From Streptomyces sp. NBC_01197 (GTDB lineage Bacteria; Actinomycetota; Actinomycetes; Streptomycetales; Streptomycetaceae): a stretch of DNA of 64,000 bases. Below, in pieces: positions 17,351 through 26,694 of the stretch. Position 1 is the stretch's first letter. Each line of letters opens with the position of its first letter. Position numbers and translations under genes: made by a program. The stretch is taken from the NCBI RefSeq assembly GCF_036010505.1, contig NZ_CP108569.1, positions 7,563,831-7,627,830 on the forward strand, written 5' to 3'. The notes beneath the pieces were generated by a model. That model had not been told where the DNA came from, did not search any database, and saw only the letters and a list, made by a program, of their open reading frames with translations.

Positions 17351-18388
17351 ATGAAGCTGAACTCGTACCAGAACTTGCGCGTGCCGAATTTTAGTGTGCA
17401 CACGTTGTGTCAGCTGCTCGAGGAAGCGGATCTCGACTGGCGAACCGCGCTCGCGAATGCAGAGATCGACCCCGGCGCGCTGAATCGACCGGGAAGTACC
17501 ATTCCTGCAAAGAAGGAGCTGGCATTCCAGCTTCAGTTCGTTGCTCTCACAAGAGATCGCGTGGATCTTTGGGTGCGGGCAATGCGCGCCTACACGACAA
17601 GCACCTACGGCGTTCGCGGAATGGCCCTGGCGACCGCCCCGACCGTTGAGGCGTGGGTGGAAGTTGCCAGCGCAACCGACAATGCCCCTGGGCTCCTCGA
17701 AATCATGCCTCTCCGAGCACCGGATGGGACAGTGGTGGGAATTGAATACGCCTACCCTGACGCCCCGGACGAGTTGATCCCGTTCAGCGTGTACCGTGAT
17801 CTATTTGCCAGCACCCGATCACTCGCGTGGCTGTACGGGGACACCTTCCCTTTCACTCGGGTCGAGGTGCCTATCGCGGAAATATCGCCCGAGGCTTTGG
17901 CGTACGTTTCCTGCGGAATCGAATGCGGCGCAGAGGCGTTGCGGCTGCGGTGGAGCCCTGCGACATCGAAGATGGAACTGCCCTTCGGTAACGCCTTCCA
18001 GCACGAGGCGTGGGTCAGAGCGGATACCCAGATCATCGACTCGTTCAGGGCGACTGGTGACTGGCCCCACACCGTCGCGAAAGCCATAAGGGCCGCGCCC
18101 AATCTCTACCGCACATTGGCAAATGCGGCCGCGGCGCTGCAAGTCTCCCCACGTACCCTGCAACGCAAGCTTGAACTCACGGGCAAGGACTTCGGCCGGG
18201 TGCGGGACGAGACTTTGAGTGAACTGGCCTGCGATCTGCTCTCGAATACAGATCACTCCGTATCGGAAATATCCCGCAAGCTGGGCTATACGGATCCGGC
18301 CAGCTTCACCATGGCCTTCAAACGGTGGAGGGGGATGCCTCCGACGGCGTTCAGGGAGGCTGCTCGGTACAGCGCCAAGAATTCCTGA
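17351..18388 (+). CDS. AraC-family transcriptional regulator
   Basis: 345 residues from the ATG at 17351 (MKLNSYQNLRV); an ATG at 17270 would add 27 residues without family similarity. The first 200 residues form the sensory domain seen in OruR/ArgR-type regulators (LCQLLEEADLDWRTAL, GIEYAYPDAPDELIP). The last 100 hold two HTH motifs: AAAALQVSPRTLQRKLELTG and SVSEISRKLGYTDPASFTMA, ending KRWRGMPPTAFR. It is divergent from the RutA-like monooxygenase, its most likely target. AT content is slightly higher than in the neighbours, suggesting separate acquisition. Confidence 0.9.
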   Translation: MKLNSYQNLRVPNFSVHTLCQLLEEADLDWRTALANAEIDPGALNRPGSTIPAKKELAFQLQFVALTRDRVDLWVRAMRAYTTSTYGVRGMALATAPTVEAWVEVASATDNAPGLLEIMPLRAPDGTVVGIEYAYPDAPDELIPFSVYRDLFASTRSLAWLYGDTFPFTRVEVPIAEISPEALAYVSCGIECGAEALRLRWSPATSKMELPFGNAFQHEAWVRADTQIIDSFRATGDWPHTVAKAIRAAPNLYRTLANAAAALQVSPRTLQRKLELTGKDFGRVRDETLSELACDLLSNTDHSVSEISRKLGYTDPASFTMAFKRWRGMPPTAFREAARYSAKNS

Positions 18389-18461
18389 CGGAAGCGGTGA
18401 CCGTGACCGTTGGTGTGTCCGCTCGCTCGGCCCCCGGCAGCTTCTTCCGGGGGACGGAGCC

Positions 18462-19213
18462 TCAGTGATCGTAGGCAGCAACGATGCGGCCGACGGCTCC
18501 GCCCTTGCGGAGGCGGTCCAGGCCTTCCGGGATTTCGTGCGGTGCGATTCGGTTGATCGGCGGGTTGGGCAGCTCCGCTGCGCTTGAGTTCGTAGAGCTC
18601 GGCGAGGTCCTGTTGTGTGCCCGAGAGGAGCCGAAGGTACGCAGCTGCTTGAAGATGAGGGCCTGGGTGTTCACCGTGGCCTGTAAGCGGCCGAGGCCGA
18701 CCTGCACGAGCGTCCCGGACTTGCCCAGCGTTTCAACCGCTTGAGCGGTGGTGGTTCCGAAGCCCGCGTAGTCCACGATCAGCGGCAGATCCTTGTCGGC
18801 GAACTCGGTGATTGACTCGGCGACGCCCGCCAGCCCGATCTCGGCGGCGAGCTCCCGTGAGGACGGGGAGATGTCGGCGGCGTAGACCTCGGCTCCCTTG
18901 AGGACGGCGACACGCGCGCCGATGTAGCCGAGCCCACCCAGGCCGATCACGCCGACCCGCATGCCCTTCTTCAGGCCGCCGACGGTGACCATGGCGTGGT
19001 ACGAGGTGATGCCCGCGTCGGTCGCCATCGCGCGCACTGGCGGCCCGGATCTTGGGGCCGTAGCCGTCCCAGGCGCCGTAGCCGATGGCGTCGCCGTCGG
19101 CCATCACGGCTGCGGCCCGACCCGGTCGCCGACCTTCCAGCCCTCCATTCCGGGGCCGGTACCTCTTCCAGAGTCAGCGGCCGGCCGGTTCCGTGGAATC
19201 GCCATGGCTTGAT
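18462..19213 (-). pseudogene. Zinc-type alcohol dehydrogenase, broken by several frameshifts and deletions
   Basis: The C-terminal half is readable (YHAMVTVGGLKKGMRVGVIG, LGGLGYIGARVAVLKGAEV, DYAGFGTT, LVQVGLGRLQATVNT), showing a MDR Rossmann fold with GxGGxG. The N-terminal part is in pieces in different frames: KPWRFHGTGRPLTLEEVPAP, then EGWKVGDRVG, then GDAIGYGAWDGYGPKIRA. The segment that should bear the catalytic zinc ligands is missing, and the 3' end (NRTSPSSTNSSAAELP) is also shifted. It would have been an NAD(P)-dependent alcohol dehydrogenase. Confidence 0.82.
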
Positions 19214-19340
19214 CGGTCCTACTTCTCCTTTGCTGCGGGAGATACGCACGGTCGGCACATCGCCCACCGCCCGTGGATCGTCGGCGAACCGTATGGTCCA
19301 ACTTGCCGCACTGAGCTTGTCGTTGGCCTGTTCAGTGCGA

Positions 19341-20261
19341 TCACGTGGTTGCAGGGTCGAACACGACGACTCCGGGCTCGACAAGCCGCGCGTCGGTGTT
19401 GGTCAGGGTGCCGTAAGGCTGAAGGCGGTCCCGGAACATGTCGTCGAAGGCCCGCTCGACATCCTGTACGGTCCACGAGTCGCGGGTCAGTGGCCGGTCC
19501 AGGACCTGGGGGTGGGTCATCAGGTGCAGTTCGCGCCCGTTCGCGAGGCGTACGACCTGGCCGTTCACGCCCTTGCTCAGGTCGGACAGCAAGTAGAGAA
19601 CGACGGGTGCGTTCGTCGCGGGTGGCGGCGCGACCGCCTGCCCGCCGAAGTACTTCGTATAAGCGGCCGTGCCGGCGTCCATCATGGGCGTGGAGGCATG
19701 CGGGGCCATGGCATTGACCCGGATGTCCCCGTCCTGGCCGCCGAACTCGTTTGCCCAGGCGTACGTGAGCGAGGCGACCGCACCCTTGGCCGCCGCGTAC
19801 GCGCTCATCATCCGCAGACCGACCTGCGCGCCCGAGGTTACGTTGACGATGGACCCGCTGCCCTGCATCGCGGCGAGACCGTGAACCGACATGAAGTAGG
19901 TCCCGTAGACGCCGATGTCGATGTGCCGGCGGATATCGGCCTCGGTCTCGGTGCCCGCGACGGTGGGGTTCAGGTAACCGGCGTTGTTCACCAGGCCGTC
20001 GAGTTTGCCAAAGCGTTCCACGGCTGCCGCGACGAGCTTCTCGCAGCTGTCCCAGTCGGTGACGTCGGAAACGACCGCGAGCGCCTCGCCACCCGCGCCG
20101 TTGATCGACGCGGCGACTGCCTCGACAGACTCCGCGTTGATGTCCGAGATGACGACGCGCGCGCCCTCGGTGACGGCAGCGCGTGCGTACGCCTCGCCGA
20201 GACCGCGGCCTGCGCCGGTTATCAGGACATGCTTGCCCCGGAGGACTCCCGTACTGGGCAT
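19341..20261 (-). CDS. SDR-family NAD(P)-dependent oxidoreductase
   Basis: 306 residues, longer than a classical SDR because of a C-terminal extension (GRELHLMTHPQV to the end). The cofactor motif is TGAGRGLG near residue 15, NNAGYLNP gives the structural NNAG, and the catalytic site is Ser in VTSGAQVG with YAAAKGAV (YxxxK). The D in VVISDINAES suggests NAD preference. It is the last intact gene of the minus-strand series coming from 37 kb, 69 bases after the E2 gene. The C-terminal extension resembles that of multifunctional hydroxyacyl-CoA-type SDRs. Confidence 0.88.
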   Translation of the reverse strand: MPSTGVLRGKHVLITGAGRGLGEAYARAAVTEGARVVISDINAESVEAVAASINGAGGEALAVVSDVTDWDSCEKLVAAAVERFGKLDGLVNNAGYLNPTVAGTETEADIRRHIDIGVYGTYFMSVHGLAAMQGSGSIVNVTSGAQVGLRMMSAYAAAKGAVASLTYAWANEFGGQDGDIRVNAMAPHASTPMMDAGTAAYTKYFGGQAVAPPPATNAPVVLYLLSDLSKGVNGQVVRLANGRELHLMTHPQVLDRPLTRDSWTVQDVERAFDDMFRDRLQPYGTLTNTDARLVEPGVVVFDPATT

Positions 20262-20330
20262 GATTCAAACTCCCTTGTCTGAGGGGCTGTGCTGGTCTGA
20301 GCTGGGTGTCGTGTGCGACCGAACTCGGTG

Positions 20331-21662
20331 TCAGACCAGCAGCAGCATCGGGTTTTCGATCCGCTCGACGAACGCCGTGAGCCACTGTGCGGCGAGCGCG
20401 CCGTCGATCACGCGGTGGTCGGCCGAGAGCGTCACCGTCATCACCGTGCCCACGGCCAGCTCTCCGTCGTCCACGACGGGCACTTGTCGAACCGCGCCGA
20501 CCGCCAGGATCCCCGCCTGCGGCGGGTTGATGATCGCTGAGAACTCCTGGCTTCCGTACATGCCGAGGTTCGACACGGAGAAGGAGCCGCCCTCGAGCTC
20601 GTGCTGCCTGAGGCGCCCGGCCCGGGCGCGCTCGGCGAGGTCCCGCACGGTGAGCGCTATCTCGCTGACGGCCAGCCGGTCCACGTTGCGTACGACGGGC
20701 GTGACGAGCCCGCCCTCGATCGCGACGGCCACCGCGACGTCGACAGTGAGGTGGCGGTGCAGGACGGTCTCGCCCCAGGTGGCGTTCGCCTCCGGGATCG
20801 CACGCAGGACTCCCGCGACGGCCTTGAGTACGAAGTCGTTGACCGACACCTTGACGTCGGCGACCGCGTTGACCTGCTTACGCAGGGCAAGCAGCTCGTC
20901 GACCCGTGCGTCCGCGACGAGGTAGAAGTGCGGCACCGAGGTCTTGCTCTCGGTGAGACGGCGGGCGATCGCGCGCCGCATGGAGGTCAGCGGGACCTCC
21001 TCCACGCCGTCCGGGGCGGAGGCGCCAGAGGCTGGCGCCGCAGGCGCGGCGGGTGCCGATGCCGCGGCGGGCGATGCAGTCGCTGCAGGCTCGGCGCCGG
21101 ACGCCGCCGGGGACATGGGAACATCGCGTCCCTCACGGACCGCGCCCTCGATGTCACGGCGCACGACACGGCCGCTCGGTCCTGTCCCCGTGATCGTGGC
21201 GAGGTCGATGCCGTGCTCCTTCGCCAGCCTGCGCACGAGCGGGCTGGTGAAGCGTCGGCCAGAGGGCTCGGCCGGCCCACGTGTGACGGAGCAGGACTGG
21301 GGCACGGCGCTCGAGGCCCCCGCCGAGGAGGCGGCGGGCGCAGGCGCAGTGGCTGCAGGGGAGGAGGCCGGTGTCGCCCCGCCGGTCGCCCCCTCCACCC
21401 CCTCCACCCCCTCCACGGCCTCGCCCGGCGCGCCGACCGCGACGATCGGGTCTCCGACCGTGACCGTGGCGCCCTCGTCGGCGAAGAGGTGCAGTACGGT
21501 GCCCTCAACCTCGGAGGCGTACTCGACGACCGCTTTGTCGGTCTCGATCTCGGCGAGGGCGGTGCCGACGGCGATCTCCTGGCCGAGTGCGACCAGCCAG
21601 GTGGTGATCGCGGCCTCAGTGGTGTCGGCGAGTACCTCGGGCATGCGCACGATAGTGGCCAT
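20331..21662 (-). CDS. Dihydrolipoamide acyltransferase (E2) of a 2-oxoacid dehydrogenase complex
   Basis: 443 residues starting MATIVRMPEVLADTTEAAIT at 21662, overlapping the E1 stop by one base (TGATG). There is one lipoyl domain (residues 1-75; lipoyl lysine in EIETDKAVVEY), an Ala/Pro/Thr-rich linker with GVEGVEG repeats, an E3-binding domain (SPLVRRLAKEHGIDLATI, TGTGPSGRVVRRDI) and the catalytic domain ending DHRVIDGALAAQWL (HxxxDG). It moves acyl groups from E1 to CoA. A much longer open frame upstream is antisense-like read-through within E1. No E3 is encoded in the window, so a housekeeping E3 must serve. Confidence 0.93.
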   Translation of the reverse strand: MATIVRMPEVLADTTEAAITTWLVALGQEIAVGTALAEIETDKAVVEYASEVEGTVLHLFADEGATVTVGDPIVAVGAPGEAVEGVEGVEGATGGATPASSPAATAPAPAASSAGASSAVPQSCSVTRGPAEPSGRRFTSPLVRRLAKEHGIDLATITGTGPSGRVVRRDIEGAVREGRDVPMSPAASGAEPAATASPAAASAPAAPAAPASGASAPDGVEEVPLTSMRRAIARRLTESKTSVPHFYLVADARVDELLALRKQVNAVADVKVSVNDFVLKAVAGVLRAIPEANATWGETVLHRHLTVDVAVAVAIEGGLVTPVVRNVDRLAVSEIALTVRDLAERARAGRLRQHELEGGSFSVSNLGMYGSQEFSAIINPPQAGILAVGAVRQVPVVDDGELAVGTVMTVTLSADHRVIDGALAAQWLTAFVERIENPMLLLV

Positions 21663-23845
21663 CAGACACCCCCCATCCCGGCGCGGACCTGCCCGATTCC
21701 CACGACGACCTCTTCGGTGCGGGCTATGGCGGCGCGCTCGAGCACCTTGGAGATGCTGGGGCTGGCCTCCGAGCCGGTGACCCGCTGGACGGGCTGGTCG
21801 AGCCAGTCGAACAGGCGGCGGTGGAGTTCGTCGGCGAGCCACCCGCCGTACGAGGTGCCCTTGGCACCTTGCTCGACGATCAGCACGGCGTTGGTCTTCC
21901 TCACCGACGTCTCGATGGTCTCCCAGTCGACTGAGGCGCGGTCGAGCCAGCGCAGGTCGATGACGTCGGCGTCGAGACCGGTCTCCTCGACCGACTCCAG
22001 GACGTGGTGGACCATCGACAGGTAGCTGATGATCGTGACGTCGGAGCCCTCGTGCCGCAGCGCGGCCTTGCCGAACGGCAGTTGGTAGTCGAGGTCTTCG
22101 GGGATCTCGTCGGCCCGGGCGTACAGGTCGACGTGTTCGATCACGAGCACCGGGTCCTCCAGAGCGAGCGCGGCGTTCATCAGGCCGACGTAGTCGGCGG
22201 CCGTCGACGGTGCGACGATCCGCCAGCCGGGGCTGGTCGCGAAGACGCCTGCGGGGTCCATGAGGTGCTGGGAGCCGTACCCGGAGCCCATCGCGACCTT
22301 GGTGCGCAGCACGAGCGGCACGGGGTTGACGCCGCCGAACATGTGGCGGGCCTTGCCGATCTGGTTGAAAACCTGGTCGGCGGCGACCCACATGAAGTCG
22401 GGGTACATGAACTCGACCACGGGGCGGAAGCGGCCGTCGAGGGCAAGGCCGCCCCCGAGACCGACGAAGGCGTTCTCGCTGATCGGGGTGGGGAGGACGC
22501 GTCCGGGGAAGCGCTTGGCCAGGCCTTTGGTGGCTCCGTTGGTGCCACCACCGAGGCGGTGCACGTCCTCACCAATGACGACGATCCGGTCATCCTGCTC
22601 CATGCGGCGGCCCATCACGGCCGAGACGGCATCGATGAACTTGCCGCGCTTGCCGACGACCGGAGTGGTCGCCGGGTCGAGCGTGCGCGCGCCGTCCAGC
22701 TCGCTGGTGTCACCGCGCAGGCCCACGTCGACGAACTCCGGCTGGGGCCACAGCTCGGGGCGGATGCGCCGCTTGCCGTCGGCATGGGGGTCGGTCTCGA
22801 GCAGCTGTGCGGTGACTTCGCGCATCGCCTGCCGCGCCTGATCGCGCACCGAGTCGACCTGGGTCTGGCTCACCAGGCCCAGCCCTTGCATCTCCGTGGC
22901 GACGCGCAGCAGCGGGTCGCGCTCGCGCCACGCCGCCTCCTCTTTCTTCGTACGGTAGCCGAAGGCACTGCCGGGATAAGGCCCGTTCTGGTGGAAGAAG
23001 CGGTACACCTCGGCCTCGATGACAGCCGGGCCCTCGCCCGCACGCATCCGCTCGCCGGCCTCGGTCGTCGCGAGGTGCACGGCGAGGGGATCCATGCCGT
23101 CGACGCGCCAGCCCGGCACGCCGAACCCTTGTCCGCGCACCGACAGGCGGGTGTCGGCGGTGATCTCGGAGACGTGCGTGGAGACGCCGTAGAGGTTGTT
23201 CTCGATGAAGAACCCGCTGGGGAGCTTCCACACGGCCGCGAGGTTCATGCTCTCGAGCACGGAGCCGATCTGGGCTGCTCCGTCGCCGAAGTAGTTGATC
23301 GTCAGGTCGGTGGTGCCCGCATGCTTCTGCGCCCACGCGTTGCCGGTGGCCATCGGGGCGCCGCCGCCTACGATCGCGTTGGTGCCGAGCGCCCCTGCCT
23401 CGAACCACTGCAGGTGCATCGACCCACCGCGGCCACGGCAGTACCCCTGCGCGAGACCGAGGATCTCGGCGAGGGCCTTCTGCAGGACGTCACGGATCTC
23501 GGGCGTGACGAGGGCGGTGAGGTCGGAGCGGACACCGCCCACGTGGGTCAGCGCCTTCGCGAGGAACTGGTGGTGCCCGCGGTGGGACCCGTTGACGGCG
23601 TCCGTCGAGCGCAGGCCGATGATCGAGCCGACCGCGCCGCCCTCCTGGCCGATGCTCGAGTGGGCAGGCCCGTGGACGAGCCCCTCGCCGGCGAGTTCGA
23701 GCACGGTCTCCTCGAAGGAGCGGATCAGGTGCAGCTGGGCCAGCATGCCCGCGAGGAGCGCGGGGTCGGCACGCTTCCAGTCCGCGGGGGTGGTACTCAG
23801 CTCGACCCACGGGGTCTGCGTGTCCAGTCGCCGATGCTTCGGCAT
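21662..23845 (-). CDS. Fused alpha-beta thiamine-dependent E1 component of a 2-oxoacid dehydrogenase
   Basis: 727 residues that combine both E1 subunits. The alpha half (1-350) has the ThDP motif GDGAAQIGSVLESM ending in FFIENN near residue 220, plus HSSIGQEGGAVG and RGRGGSMHL. The beta half (400-727) starts KRGKFIDAVSAVMGRRM and has VIGEDVHRLGGG, ENAFVGLGGGLAL, EFMYPDFM, and ends in RVTGSEASP. Most actinobacterial branched-chain or acetoin-type E1s are two proteins, so the fusion is less common. It would decarboxylate a 2-oxo acid (or acetoin-like ketone) formed by the pathway. E2 follows with a one-base overlap. Confidence 0.92.
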   Translation of the reverse strand: MPKHRRLDTQTPWVELSTTPADWKRADPALLAGMLAQLHLIRSFEETVLELAGEGLVHGPAHSSIGQEGGAVGSIIGLRSTDAVNGSHRGHHQFLAKALTHVGGVRSDLTALVTPEIRDVLQKALAEILGLAQGYCRGRGGSMHLQWFEAGALGTNAIVGGGAPMATGNAWAQKHAGTTDLTINYFGDGAAQIGSVLESMNLAAVWKLPSGFFIENNLYGVSTHVSEITADTRLSVRGQGFGVPGWRVDGMDPLAVHLATTEAGERMRAGEGPAVIEAEVYRFFHQNGPYPGSAFGYRTKKEEAAWRERDPLLRVATEMQGLGLVSQTQVDSVRDQARQAMREVTAQLLETDPHADGKRRIRPELWPQPEFVDVGLRGDTSELDGARTLDPATTPVVGKRGKFIDAVSAVMGRRMEQDDRIVVIGEDVHRLGGGTNGATKGLAKRFPGRVLPTPISENAFVGLGGGLALDGRFRPVVEFMYPDFMWVAADQVFNQIGKARHMFGGVNPVPLVLRTKVAMGSGYGSQHLMDPAGVFATSPGWRIVAPSTAADYVGLMNAALALEDPVLVIEHVDLYARADEIPEDLDYQLPFGKAALRHEGSDVTIISYLSMVHHVLESVEETGLDADVIDLRWLDRASVDWETIETSVRKTNAVLIVEQGAKGTSYGGWLADELHRRLFDWLDQPVQRVTGSEASPSISKVLERAAIARTEEVVVGIGQVRAGMGGV

Positions 23846-23932
23846 GGTCGTCCCTTCAGCACACGCCGGCGTGCGCGTCGTCCTCGTGGAAGTGGTGTGG
23901 GGCGCGGGATGGAAGAAGGTGCCCCACCGGTG

Positions 23933-25192
23933 TCAGGCGGCGGTCTGGATCATCTCGTCGCGCTTGTAGTGGTCGAGCAGCTCGGCGCCGTTGGCGGTGA
24001 TCACGACGAGGTTCTCGAGCCGGACGCCGCCCACGCGGTGCTGCCCTTCGATGCCCTCGATCGCGATGACCATGCCTTCCTTGATCTCCTCGGGGTGGTC
24101 GAAGGACCACTCGCGGGTGATCACCGGCGGGTTGTAGTGGATGGCGCGCGAACCGGCGTTGACCAGGCCGACCCCGTGTCCGAGCTCAAGGCTGAAGCAC
24201 TCGGTCTCCGACCCGAAGCCCAGCTCCTCGGCGGGGGCGAGCACGGCCGCGACGTCCGCGGTGCTCGCGCCGGGGCGCATCAGGGAGATCGCGTGGTCGA
24301 GGCGGTCGGTGAGCTTCGTGTACGACGAACTCTCCGTCGCGGTCGGCGCGCGGCCGACAATGAACTGGCGGTACAGGCACGCGGTGTAGCCCATGTAGGA
24401 CGTCCCGCAGGTCAACAGGTAGGCGAGGTCGCCGTACTCGACGATGCGGTCGCCGCCGCTGATCCCCCGCGGGAAGGACAGCGGGCCCGACAGCAGACGG
24501 GCCGCGCCGGCCTCGGCGCCCGCGTCCTCGATGGCGCGCCGGGCTGCGGTCGAGAGCTGTGCCTGGCGGACGCCGGGGCGCAGGTTCGCACGGACCGTCT
24601 CGTAGCCGGCGGCCGCCAGGCTGGCGGCCATGGAGATGCAGGCGATCTCGTCGGCCGTTTTGACGGTCCCGCACTCGAGCAGCAGTGGCAGGCCGGGGAC
24701 CGTGTCGATGCCTGCGGCGTGGAGAGCACGCATCCCCGCCTCGTCGATCTCGCTCACGGCGAGCTGCTCGCCCGTGAGGGACCGCTCGGCGAGCTCGTCA
24801 CGGATCTGCGCGGCGAAAGCGATGGACAGTTCCGCGATCGCCGAAGCAGGGGCCACCCCGCCCAGCCAGGAGATGGCCGGACGCCACCCGGGCACCCACG
24901 GCGCCTGGTCGGGCATCTGCTGCAGGGAGCCCGCGGGGGAGAACACGACCGGGTCGCCCTCGGCGAAGAACAGGGCGTATCCGGTCTGCAGCTGGAATTC
25001 CCCCCAGTGGAATCCCGTGAGGTAGCGGACGTTGTCGGCGCCGGCCAGCAGAAGCGCCGGCACACCCTGCGCGCGCATGAGCGCGCGCATCCGGTCTGCG
25101 CGCTCGCGGCGCATCCGGTCGACGTCCACGCCGACGTGGAGCTCGGAGCGGACAGGGCCGAAGTGCAGCTTCTGGTGGTGTCGAGGGTGCAT
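23933..25192 (-). CDS. M24 (creatinase/prolidase-fold) hydrolase lacking the usual metal ligands
   Basis: 419 residues with an N-terminal creatinase domain (about 1-160, LLLAGADNVRYLTGFHWG) and the pita-bread domain (165-419). The His of LGHGVGLVNAG and the Glu residues of AIEGIEG and VRLENLVV are present. But the place where peptidases have two metal-binding Asp (LLDLG and SDxTR) reads YLLTCGTSYMGYTACLYRQF, so both are lost. Creatinase shows the same kind of loss. A metal-free C-N hydrolase is therefore more likely than a proline peptidase. It lies in the catabolic operon, 48 bases after the OYE gene. Confidence 0.82.
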   Translation of the reverse strand: MHPRHHQKLHFGPVRSELHVGVDVDRMRRERADRMRALMRAQGVPALLLAGADNVRYLTGFHWGEFQLQTGYALFFAEGDPVVFSPAGSLQQMPDQAPWVPGWRPAISWLGGVAPASAIAELSIAFAAQIRDELAERSLTGEQLAVSEIDEAGMRALHAAGIDTVPGLPLLLECGTVKTADEIACISMAASLAAAGYETVRANLRPGVRQAQLSTAARRAIEDAGAEAGAARLLSGPLSFPRGISGGDRIVEYGDLAYLLTCGTSYMGYTACLYRQFIVGRAPTATESSSYTKLTDRLDHAISLMRPGASTADVAAVLAPAEELGFGSETECFSLELGHGVGLVNAGSRAIHYNPPVITREWSFDHPEEIKEGMVIAIEGIEGQHRVGGVRLENLVVITANGAELLDHYKRDEMIQTAA

Positions 25193-25240
25193 CGGGGTGC
25201 CTTTCTTCGCGTACTGGGACCGCGGGGCGGCAAGGCGGGC

Positions 25241-26374
25241 TCAGGCGCCGCTGAGCGTGTGCCGGGTCCGGTCGAACGGGACGACCCGCTCGAGCCCGCC
25301 GTCGCGGACCTTCTCAACCCACGCAGGGTCTGCGATCAGGGCACGGCCGAGGGCGACCACGTCGAACTCGCCGGCGTCGAACTGCTCGGCGAGCAGCTCC
25401 AGGCGTTCCTCGAGCGACTCGCGGATCACGACGGGTACCTTCTCGGCAGCGGCCCCGGCGCCGCGGAACTCGGTGTCGACCCCGACGGACCCGACGGTGA
25501 TGACGTGCGCCCCCGTGAGGCGCTTCGCCCACCCGGCCAGGCTGAGCGTCGGGTCGTCCTCGGGGAACTCGGGCAGCCAGTGGCGCCGGGTGGAGGCGTG
25601 GAGGACGTCCAACCCGGCATCGACCAGCGGCACGAGGAGTCTCTCGAGGTCGCGGGGAGTCTCGGCGATGCGTTCCGTGTAGTGGTCGGCCTTCCATTGC
25701 GAGAAGCGGAAGACGATCGCGAGGTCGTCGCCCACGGCGCCCCGCACGGCCTTCACGACCTCCGTCGGCAGGACGGTGCTGTTGCCGTAGCGGTCCTCGC
25801 GCTGGTTCGTGCGGTGCCAGAGGAACTCGTCGAGCAGGTAGCCGTGCGCACCGTGCAGTTCGACCCCGTCGAACCCGATCCTGCGGGAGAGCGCGGCCGC
25901 CTCTGCGAAGCTCGCGACGACCGCGTCGATTTCGGTGGTCGTCAGGGGCTCGCCGAGCGGTCTCCCGTCGAGGTCGAGGCCGGACGGCGACTGCGGTGGC
26001 ACGCCCGGGTTGAGCGGGGAGGCGGTGCCACGCAGCGCACCCACGTGCCACAGCTGCGGGACGATCGCCGAGCCCTCGGCGTGCACGGCGTCGACGACCT
26101 TCCGCCAGCCGTCGGCCGCGGGTTCGCTGAGGTGCGGCACCGTCACTTTGTGCCCCGACGCCTCCCCGCCGACGTACGTGCCCTCGGTGATGATCAGCGC
26201 CACTCCGCCCGCAGCACGGGCCCGGTAGTGCTCGGCGTTCTCGGCCGCGGGTATCCCGCTTGGCGACATTTCGCGGGTCATCGGGGCGAGCGCGAACCGG
26301 TTGCGCAGGTGGAGCGACCGGACGTCCAGGGGCGAGTGCAGTGCCTCCAAGAGGCCGCGGGTGGGCGCGCCCAT
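25241..26374 (-). CDS. Old-yellow-enzyme-family NADH:flavin oxidoreductase
   Basis: 377 residues from the ATG at 26374, which overlaps the stop of the preceding gene (TGATG). An FMN TIM barrel: LHLRNRFALAPMTRE at the start, MLIxTE-like GVALIITEGTYVGG, GFDGVELHGAHGYLLDEFLW with the two His-region substrate residues, NQREDRYG, VGSVGVD and FDVVALGRALIADPAWV near the end. The family reduces activated C=C bonds of enones or 2,4-dienoyl-CoA. The shorter length without an Fe-S/FAD extension indicates the classic OYE type. In this operon it could saturate a cyclic enone or lactone intermediate. Confidence 0.9.
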   Translation of the reverse strand: MGAPTRGLLEALHSPLDVRSLHLRNRFALAPMTREMSPSGIPAAENAEHYRARAAGGVALIITEGTYVGGEASGHKVTVPHLSEPAADGWRKVVDAVHAEGSAIVPQLWHVGALRGTASPLNPGVPPQSPSGLDLDGRPLGEPLTTTEIDAVVASFAEAAALSRRIGFDGVELHGAHGYLLDEFLWHRTNQREDRYGNSTVLPTEVVKAVRGAVGDDLAIVFRFSQWKADHYTERIAETPRDLERLLVPLVDAGLDVLHASTRRHWLPEFPEDDPTLSLAGWAKRLTGAHVITVGSVGVDTEFRGAGAAAEKVPVVIRESLEERLELLAEQFDAGEFDVVALGRALIADPAWVEKVRDGGLERVVPFDRTRHTLSGA

Positions 26375-26679
26375 CACTCGCCCCCCGCCTGGATCTGCTC
26401 CCAACGGACGGTGGACGGGTGGACGACCAGCGGCGTCACCGTGATGTCGAGGTACGGGAAGAGCGGCAGGCCGCTGATCAGTGTGTGCAGCTCGTCGTTG
26501 TCCTCGACGTCCCAGACCGCGAGCGTGGCGTATGCCCCGGCCTTGCGCCAGACGTGCAGCTGCTTGCCGGCGCGCCGGGCCTTCATTCCGTAGTTGCTCT
26601 CGGCCTGCGTCAGTGCCTCCCACGCTTCGGCGTCGAGCGTCTCGGGCTTGCGGACTTGGATGTCCACCAGGAAGAGCAT
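26374..26679 (-). CDS. Muconolactone delta-isomerase-like protein
   Basis: 101 residues, the size of CatC, starting MLFLVDIQVRKPETLDAEAW and ending with YLDITVTPLVVHPST, which is the ferredoxin-like half-barrel of muconolactone isomerase. CatC proper works in the beta-ketoadipate pathway, but CatA and CatB are absent here, so this member probably isomerises another unsaturated lactone or acts as a small monooxygenase-like domain. It is 15 bases after the FAD hydroxylase gene and overlaps the OYE gene, so these three are translated together. Confidence 0.82.
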   Translation of the reverse strand: MLFLVDIQVRKPETLDAEAWEALTQAESNYGMKARRAGKQLHVWRKAGAYATLAVWDVEDNDELHTLISGLPLFPYLDITVTPLVVHPSTVRWEQIQAGGE

Positions 26680-26694
26680 GACTGTTCTCCTCTC

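Noticed and set aside
21380..21430. Short repeats coding GVEGVEG in the E2 gene as a regulatory element
   Set aside because: They lie in the flexible linker between lipoyl and E3-binding domains, where such repeats are normal.
22004..26593. Very long plus-strand open frame of about 1,500 codons
   Set aside because: It lies antisense to the E1, M24 and OYE genes, has no domain, and only reflects the strong GC bias at third codon positions.
26374..26679. Evidence for a beta-ketoadipate pathway
   Set aside because: No catechol dioxygenase or muconate cycloisomerase is present, so the muconolactone-isomerase-like gene alone does not support it.
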